Positions 59,009 through 64,000 of a stretch of 64,000 bases of DNA are shown here, piece after piece. Origin of the DNA: Corynebacterium sp. TAE3-ERU16 (GTDB lineage: Bacteria; Actinomycetota; Actinomycetes; Mycobacteriales; Mycobacteriaceae). The stretch is taken from contig NZ_JAHUTN010000012.1 in NCBI RefSeq assembly GCF_019209935.1, positions 27,306-91,305 of the forward strand, in the 5' to 3' direction. The notes beneath the pieces are model-generated. The model made no database searches, had not been told where the DNA came from, and saw only the letters and a list, made by a program, of their open reading frames with translations. Made by a program: the position numbers and the translations under genes. The stretch's first letter is position 1. The number at the start of each line of letters is the position of its first letter.

Positions 59009-61606
59009 ATGAGCACATCCACCCACACCGGTCTGCGCAAACCCATGCGGACGATCTCCCTCCGGACGATCGCCGCCCACAAACTCCGACTCGCACTGAC
59101 GATCCTCGCCGTCGTCCTCGGGACGGCGTTCATCGCCGGCTCGTCGATGTTCACCACGTCGCTGTCCAACAGCTTCGCCAAGATCATCTCGACCCAGTAC
59201 GACGACGTCGACGTCGTGATCTCCAGCGAACGGGGCGTCGGCCGCCAGATCAGCGTCGACGACGTCAAAAAGCTCCGTGAACGCGACGACTTCACGAGCG
59301 TCGATCTCATGGTCGAACCCGCGCCGATCATCCTGGCGGGGACCGACGGCAAAGCGGTCCAGACGGGCGGGGCTCCCTCCGTCGCACTCTCCTTCGATCC
59401 CGACGCCGAGGCCACGGACACCGTCACGCTGCTCGACGGCGACTGGCCCACGGACACCGACACGGTGGCCGTCAACGCCAGCGCCGCGGAACGCGGCGAC
59501 ATCAGCGTCGGCGACAGTGTAACGGTGGTCACACCCTCCGACCAGTTCGAGGTCACCGTCGTCGGTACCTTCGACTTCCCGACGGCCACCGGCGGATGGA
59601 TCGGTGTCCTCATGCCGGAGGAGCAGTTCCTGCCGATCTACGCCCCGGACGGCAAGGTTAATTCGGCCTCCGTTGTTCTCGCCGACGGCACCGACACCAA
59701 TGCGGTGGTCGAGGAGCTCCGCTCCGAGTATCCGGACTACACCATCGATGACGCCCAGGTCCTCGTCGAACGACAGACGGAGGAACTGAAGAAGGCGCTC
59801 AGCTTCATCAACTACTTCCTCTGGGCCTTCGCCGCTATCGCACTCCTCGTCGGTACGTTCATCATCTCGAACACCTTCGCCATGATCGTCGCGGAGCGGA
59901 CCCGCGAGTTCGCGCTGCTCCGCAGCATCGGTGCCTCGCGGTCCCAGATCACCCGCTCGGTCATCGGGGAGGCCGTTGTCGTCGGCCTCATCGGCTCTGC
60001 GCTGGGTATCGTCCTCGGTGTCGGTCTGTCCAAGGGTCTGTTCTTCGCGCTGGAGAAGAAGGGAATCGGTCTACCGGACAGCGGCCTGTCCCTGACCCCC
60101 ACGACCCTCATCGTGCCGCTGGTGGTAGGTGCCATCGTCACCGTTCTCAGCGCCTGGGCCCCGGCCCGCCGCGCCGGATCGATCCACCCGGTCGAGGCGA
60201 TGCGCAGTGGCGACAGTTCCTCACAGAACTCCCTGCGTGTCCGCACCGTCACCGGCGGCCTGATCGTGGCAGCCGGCACGGCGGCCTGCCTGTTCGGCGC
60301 GTTCACCACGAGCATCGAGGAGATCAAGCACCGGCTGATCTTCGTCGGGGTCGGAGCACTGGCCGTCATCATCGGTGTGTGGCTCATCGGCCCGGCACTG
60401 TCCATCCCGGTGGTGGGCGGTCTCGGCCGTGTGATCGGCGCCCCCTTCGGTGCGGTCGGTAAACTCGCCTCGACGAACTCCCGCCGCAGTCCGAGACGGA
60501 CCTCGGCGACCGCTTTCGCACTGACCCTCGGTCTGATGACGGTGAGCTCGATCGGCATGCTGGGCGCGACGATGCGGCACAGCATCGAGAACATCATCGA
60601 CGACGTGGTCGTCTCCGACTATCTGGTCACGGGGCAGAACACATCCACATTCAAGATCCCCTACTCCGTGGAGGACAGGATCACGGGCCTCGACGAGGTC
60701 GGTGCGGCGCACAGCGTGTTCCTCGCACCCCTCCTGGTCAACGGCGTCCCGATGTCCAAGTCCTTCGGCGGTCCGCCACAGACCTCCGTGGCCGATCTCA
60801 ACCTCGACGCCGGCGAAGGCATGAAGGTGACCATCAGCTCGGGTTCCGGCAACCTTCACGATGAGAAGGGCGTGATCCTCTACGACGAGATCGCGAAGAA
60901 TCTCGAACTCGGCGTCGGCGACAGCGTCACCCTGTCGACGATCGACGGCTCCGGCAGTCTCGACGTCCCGGTCCTCGGTACCTACGAGGAGATGCAGGCC
61001 GGTGGGCCCGGCATCGTCAGTACCGCGGCGGCGAGGGAACTCGTCCCGACAGAGCAGATGAGCCTCGAGATGATCCTCGTCGACGCTGCCGAGGGTGTAG
61101 ACAGCCAGGAGCTGGGCCGGGCTCTGGAGGATGCGATGGCGGAGTACCTCGTCGTCCAGGTCATGTCGAAGGAGGAGTACGCCGGCGCCCAGGCGAATCA
61201 GGTCGACCAGATGCTCGGCATCCTCTACGGACTCCTCGGTCTCGCGGTGATCATCGCGGTCCTCGGGATCATCAACACCCTCGCACTGTCGGTCACCGAG
61301 CGTCGGCGTGAGATCGGCATGCTCCGGGCACTCGGCACCCAGCGAAGCCAGATCCGCACGATGATCTACCTCGAATCCGTGGTGATCGCGCTGTTCGGCG
61401 CGATTCTCGGTGCCGCGGTCGGTCTCGGCCTCGGGTGGTGCTTCACCCGCACCATCGGTGAGGACGCCCTCGAGACCATCATCATTCCGTGGGGCCAGCT
61501 GGGTGTGATGCTCGTGGGTTCCGCTGTCGTCGGAGTGATCGCGGCCGTCTGGCCGGGACACCGCGCGGCGAAGACGAAACCACTGGACGCCATCAGCGAT
61601 CGCTGA
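59009..61606 (+). CDS. FtsX-like (MacB-type) ABC permease
   Basis: The product is 865 residues. LRTIAAHKLRLALTILAVVLGTAFIAGSSMF is the first membrane segment. An extracytoplasmic domain (about 50-265) precedes an FtsX block (about 270-400), a further segment pair (about 410-460), a second outside domain and the last FtsX block (about 735-860). The C-terminal PARRA-like GHRAAKTKPLDAISDR is usual for the family. It works with the ATPase encoded just upstream. Such pairs export peptides, antibiotics or lipoproteins; the cargo is unknown. Confidence 0.94.
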   Translation: MSTSTHTGLRKPMRTISLRTIAAHKLRLALTILAVVLGTAFIAGSSMFTTSLSNSFAKIISTQYDDVDVVISSERGVGRQISVDDVKKLRERDDFTSVDLMVEPAPIILAGTDGKAVQTGGAPSVALSFDPDAEATDTVTLLDGDWPTDTDTVAVNASAAERGDISVGDSVTVVTPSDQFEVTVVGTFDFPTATGGWIGVLMPEEQFLPIYAPDGKVNSASVVLADGTDTNAVVEELRSEYPDYTIDDAQVLVERQTEELKKALSFINYFLWAFAAIALLVGTFIISNTFAMIVAERTREFALLRSIGASRSQITRSVIGEAVVVGLIGSALGIVLGVGLSKGLFFALEKKGIGLPDSGLSLTPTTLIVPLVVGAIVTVLSAWAPARRAGSIHPVEAMRSGDSSSQNSLRVRTVTGGLIVAAGTAACLFGAFTTSIEEIKHRLIFVGVGALAVIIGVWLIGPALSIPVVGGLGRVIGAPFGAVGKLASTNSRRSPRRTSATAFALTLGLMTVSSIGMLGATMRHSIENIIDDVVVSDYLVTGQNTSTFKIPYSVEDRITGLDEVGAAHSVFLAPLLVNGVPMSKSFGGPPQTSVADLNLDAGEGMKVTISSGSGNLHDEKGVILYDEIAKNLELGVGDSVTLSTIDGSGSLDVPVLGTYEEMQAGGPGIVSTAAARELVPTEQMSLEMILVDAAEGVDSQELGRALEDAMAEYLVVQVMSKEEYAGAQANQVDQMLGILYGLLGLAVIIAVLGIINTLALSVTERRREIGMLRALGTQRSQIRTMIYLESVVIALFGAILGAAVGLGLGWCFTRTIGEDALETIIIPWGQLGVMLVGSAVVGVIAAVWPGHRAAKTKPLDAISDR

Positions 61607-61624
61607 CCGGTCCAGAGCTCCGAT

Positions 61625-61665
61625 GGGAACGGATCACCGGAGATGGAATCCGGCGGTCCGTTCCC
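61625..61665 (+). terminator. Hairpin after the second ABC permease gene
   Basis: GGGAACGGA (61625-61633) pairs with TCCGTTCCC (61657-61665), with an inner CCGG/CCGG pair. TCTCGT follows rather than a long T-run. Confidence 0.6.
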
Positions 61666-62206
61666 TCTCGTACTCCTGGTGCCCCGGCACATCTGATCCT
61701 CCGGGACGGTGACACCCCCGCAATTAATCCGGCTCATCCGGTACGGGAGGCAATCCGGGAAGAAGAGTTGCCACGGGTCCCGGGGACCCGCCGATCTGCT
61801 CGTGCCCTCCGTCGGTCGAACGAGCGATGGAGGTGGTCTGCCTCCGACCAGCGGAGTCGCCCACCTGTCGACCAGAGGAGAGGGTCGTCGGCCGAACCTA
61901 CGGGAGGCTCAGCCAGTCACCGGCCAATCGGGACAGAGTGTCGGGGACGCTGTTGAACCTGCGCATCCGGTGTCGGTGACTACCGTAAATGTGCTCGGGG
62001 GGAGACGGTTGTCCCCGCCCCACTCATCAGAATGATGAGGTGATGTCCGGGTTACTCGATGGCACCGGGCTGGACGACGTGGTTTTCGGAGGTTCCTGCT
62101 TCCACTGGCGCAGCGGCACCGCTCCCGATGGCGGTTGGTCGGATTCGGGACTCAAAAGTGGCCGCTCCATGGTGCTTGTGTAGCTTTTATAGCTCACAGA
62201 AGTAAC
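61666..62206. other. Intergenic region before the AbiE remnant, no gene recognised
   Basis: There are 541 bases without a convincing gene. Short open frames exist on both strands, for example one on the minus strand near 62030-62170, but none resembles a known protein. The right part becomes AT-richer toward the inverted repeat at 62207. It may hold decayed DNA associated with the AbiE locus. Confidence 0.5.
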
Positions 62207-62253
62207 ATGAAGATACGTTTACTGCACCCAGAGTGCAGTAAACGTATCTTCAT
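62207..62253. repeat. Perfect 21-bp inverted repeat, likely AbiEi operator
   Basis: Arms 62207-62227 and 62233-62253 are perfect complements around CCAGA. Each arm contains GATACGTTTACTGC. It lies 27 bases before the abiEi-like ATG and overlaps the expected -35 area. AbiEi antitoxins are known to bind inverted repeats in their own promoter. Confidence 0.8.
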
Positions 62254-62280
62254 CCCCACGTTTGCTGCTATGTCTACCGC

Positions 62281-63105
62281 ATGCGCTTTTCCGAGGTTCA
62301 ACCCATACTTGCCGCCTACTCCTACCTGCAGCATGGTCTGGTCTCTGCACAGGCCGCGAAAGAGGGGATCGACACCACGACGCTGACCCGTCTGGCGCAG
62401 CGGGATTTTCTGCGTCGCATCCGTCGGGGGGTCTATATCCTGTCCAGTGTCGCGGAGGATCCGCTCACTGAAATTCGGGCTGCGTGGTTGTCGACACGTC
62501 CAGCCGTACTGGCCGATGAACGTGTGAACTAGGGCAACCCGATCGTTGTTTCCCACGCCTCTGCGGTGAGCATGCTGGAATTGGGGGATATCACCCCTGC
62601 GTCGCATACGTTCACCTCGTCGAAACGCAAGCAATCCTCGGCCGCAGACATCACCCTCCGCACCGCCGACCTGACCGATACGGAATGGATCGTTGTTGCG
62701 TGCATCCCCGTGACGACTGTCGCCCGAACGATCCGCGACATGGCCAAAGATCATCTCGACGGGGACCAGCTACATCACATCATCGCTGACGCGATCCACG
62801 ATCATCGTCTCAACCCGTCTACGCTGGCCCGGGTATTGGAACCGTACGCCCTTCACTATGGCTGTGATTCGGGAGATGATCTGGTTTCGGAGTCACTGCG
62901 TCGTTACCCTGAGCATGAGAGCGTGACAGAGTCGATGGAATACACCCTGAAATCAGTGAATTTTCGATGGGCGATAATTCAGCGATCGCCGCAGCGCTGG
63001 CTTCACTGGCGCAACAGGCTGGCGGGCTCCGGCTGGAGGCGGCGAAGGCACCGGGACCAGTGTCGCCACAGTTCCAGGATGCTCTGGCGAGAACAGGGGA
63101 TTTGA
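62281..63105 (+). pseudogene. AbiEi-family antitoxin, broken by an in-frame stop
   Basis: The first part (62281-62532) encodes MRFSEVQPILAAYSYLQHGL with the N-terminal winged helix of AbiEi antitoxins (SAQAAKEGIDTTTLTRLAQRDFLRRIRRGVYIL). A TAG at 62530 interrupts the frame. The same frame then resumes with the conserved IVVSHASAVSMLELGDITPA and VACIPVTTVARTIRDMAKDHLDG blocks of the family. After about 62960 the frame becomes basic and unlike the family; a neighbouring frame (62967-63191) may hold the true C-terminus, implying a frameshift. Loss of function is likely. Confidence 0.75.
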
Positions 63106-63351
63106 AGAGCATTTTAGACAGCACTGTACTCGCACAGCAGATGGCCACCATCGTTGAACTCGGCCAGCGCTACCGCCCGCCTACACAATGAAGTACGCAA
63201 ATCCGCCGATGGGCTGGCTGGAGCGGATACACGACACCGGAGACTCTCCGGGGAAGGGTACCTCCGGCCTGAATCGGGGGACCATCGAAACGTGCGATGA
63301 CGCAGCAGACAGCGACAACTATCCCCGTCGTGTCCGGGATGAGGACATGAA

Positions 63352-63711
63352 ATGAGTTCCACGAGCCCTACCGAACCCGTTCGCAGGCGAACCCAGCTTA
63401 TGGCGAACCTACGTAATGAAGCTCGCAGGCAATCAGTGACCGCCGAGAATGTCCAGCACCAGTTCGCCTTCGACATGTTCCTGTCCAGACTGTTCTCCCA
63501 TGGCTACTGTCCGTGGGTTCTCAAGGGAGGAACGAGCCTTCTGCCGCCCATAGGTTCGGGCCGTCGCAGCCGTGACATCGATCTCGCCAGGCGGACGCAG
63601 ACAGATCCTGGGAAAGCCTTGAAAGAGTTGCGGGTATTGGTCGATATAAACAGTCGTGGCTGGTCTAGGACGACTTCCGTTCTACCCGCCGGCAAAGCCA
63701 CCGGCTTCTGA
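63352..63711 (+). pseudogene. Truncated AbiEii-like nucleotidyltransferase toxin
   Basis: The open frame encodes 119 residues. FAFDMFLSRLFSHGYCPWVLKGGTSLLPPIGSGRRSRDIDLA is the start of the AbiEii/DUF1814 nucleotidyltransferase core, including the LKGGTSL and SRDIDL (DxD) motifs. Intact family members are about 250-300 residues. Here similarity stops near residue 100 and the frame ends soon after, with the rRNA terminator only 170 bases away. It is about 250 bases from the antitoxin remnant. It should be non-functional. Confidence 0.7.
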
Positions 63712-63883
63712 CTTCGGGCCCCCAAACAACCGCGGATACAGATCTTGGACACCATCGGGGCCCGAGACAATAGGACACGCCCTCGGGAAATCGGCGAAAC
63801 CGGAGCTTCCAGCGCATGTCCGTGCGAACGGCCCGCGGTTGGCGCCCCTCCACACTGTCGCACCCCGAAAACTCTGAATCACG

Positions 63884-63930
63884 AAAAAGCACCGGCCCGG
63901 GTCGACGTTCCTGTCGATCCGGGCCGGTGC
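63884..63930 (-). terminator. rRNA operon terminator
   Basis: Arms at 63889-63906 and 63913-63930 form an 18-bp stem with one mismatch and a 6-base loop; on the minus strand it is followed by TTTTT. It lies about 20 bases past the 5S 3' end. Confidence 0.9.
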
Positions 63931-63948
63931 CTGTTATGTGAAGTTGTA

Positions 63949-64000
63949 GTGTCGGCGGTGTCCTACTCTCCCACACGCTCCCGCATGCAGTACCATCGGC
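63949..64000 (-). rRNA. rrf: 5S rRNA, 3' part only
   Basis: On the minus strand the last 52 or so bases of a 5S rRNA are present, with GGTACTGCATGCGGGAG and GTGGGAGAGTAGGACACCG, the conserved 3' end of actinobacterial 5S. The 5' part and the rest of the operon lie beyond the right edge. The exact 3' end (63949-63951) is uncertain by a few bases. Confidence 0.9.

Noticed and set aside
61989..62183. Small open frame between the second ABC permease and the AbiE remnant
   Set aside because: No ribosome binding site, no recognisable motif, and it lies in a region with frames open on both strands.
1..64000. tRNA genes or a complete CRISPR-Cas or prophage module
   Set aside because: I saw no tRNA-like cloverleaf, cas gene, integrase, terminase or phage structural gene in the window.

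Overview
The window reads as a chromosomal segment of a high-GC Corynebacterium-like actinobacterium. The support is gene content and expression style: an Lsr2 nucleoid protein, a LytR-CpsA-Psr (LCP) ligase, a class E sortase, an HrrS/HrrA-like two-component pair, a FarR-like GntR regulator beside serS, a DtxR-type iron box, and many genes whose ATG/GTG lies only 5-8 bases after a -10-like hexamer (leaderless starts). No species is assigned.

Layout. 1-9.9 kb: a TetR regulator cut by the window edge, a Cof-like HAD phosphatase, a PlsC acyltransferase, serS, a divergent GntR regulator, a septum-formation-family protein, a small zinc metallopeptidase, and a MacB-like ABC ATPase/permease pair. 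9.84-25.0 kb: a block of visibly lower GC and different codon use. Rightward it encodes a glycosyltransferase, a Wzm/Wzt-type ABC exporter and WecC. Leftward it encodes WecB, a heparinase II/III-serine hydrolase fusion and two related glycosyltransferases. A decayed ISL3-family element lies between the two arms. WecB plus WecC should make UDP-ManNAcA, so the block looks like a system for an exported ManNAcA-containing (teichuronic-acid-like) polymer. 25.0-37.2 kb: pheA, an amidase, a CPBP protease, an LCP ligase, a DUF5926 protein, a glycerophosphodiesterase, L-lactate dehydrogenase, a HAD phosphatase, a repeat-bearing GH16 surface protein, msrA and sodA. 37.2-41.3 kb: a tightly overlapping siderophore ABC uptake operon behind a DtxR-like box. 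41.4-54.6 kb: a LysR/MFS pair, an NnrS-like membrane protein, a RecB-like nuclease, lsr2, HrrSA-like genes, a DUF2020-like lipoprotein, a class E sortase with a 50-residue membrane partner, a YidC paralogue, a TetR regulator and a GlsB/YeaQ protein. 54.8-61.7 kb: a tandem universal stress protein, a luciferase-like oxidoreductase, a 50-residue amphipathic peptide, an RluA-type pseudouridine synthase and a second MacB-like pair. 62.2-63.9 kb: remnants of an AbiE toxin-antitoxin locus behind a perfect 21-bp inverted repeat. 63.88-64.0 kb: the terminator and 3' end of a 5S rRNA whose operon enters from the right on the minus strand.

Most notable: (i) the ManNAcA glycan block with a lyase-hydrolase fusion lacking a signal peptide; (ii) two divergent gene pairs whose start codons overlap in the tetranucleotide CATG, each with a -10-like hexamer inside its neighbour's first codons; (iii) the 50-residue peptide, which resembles the small corynebacterial porins in size and pattern; (iv) the decayed AbiE locus with its operator-like repeat intact.
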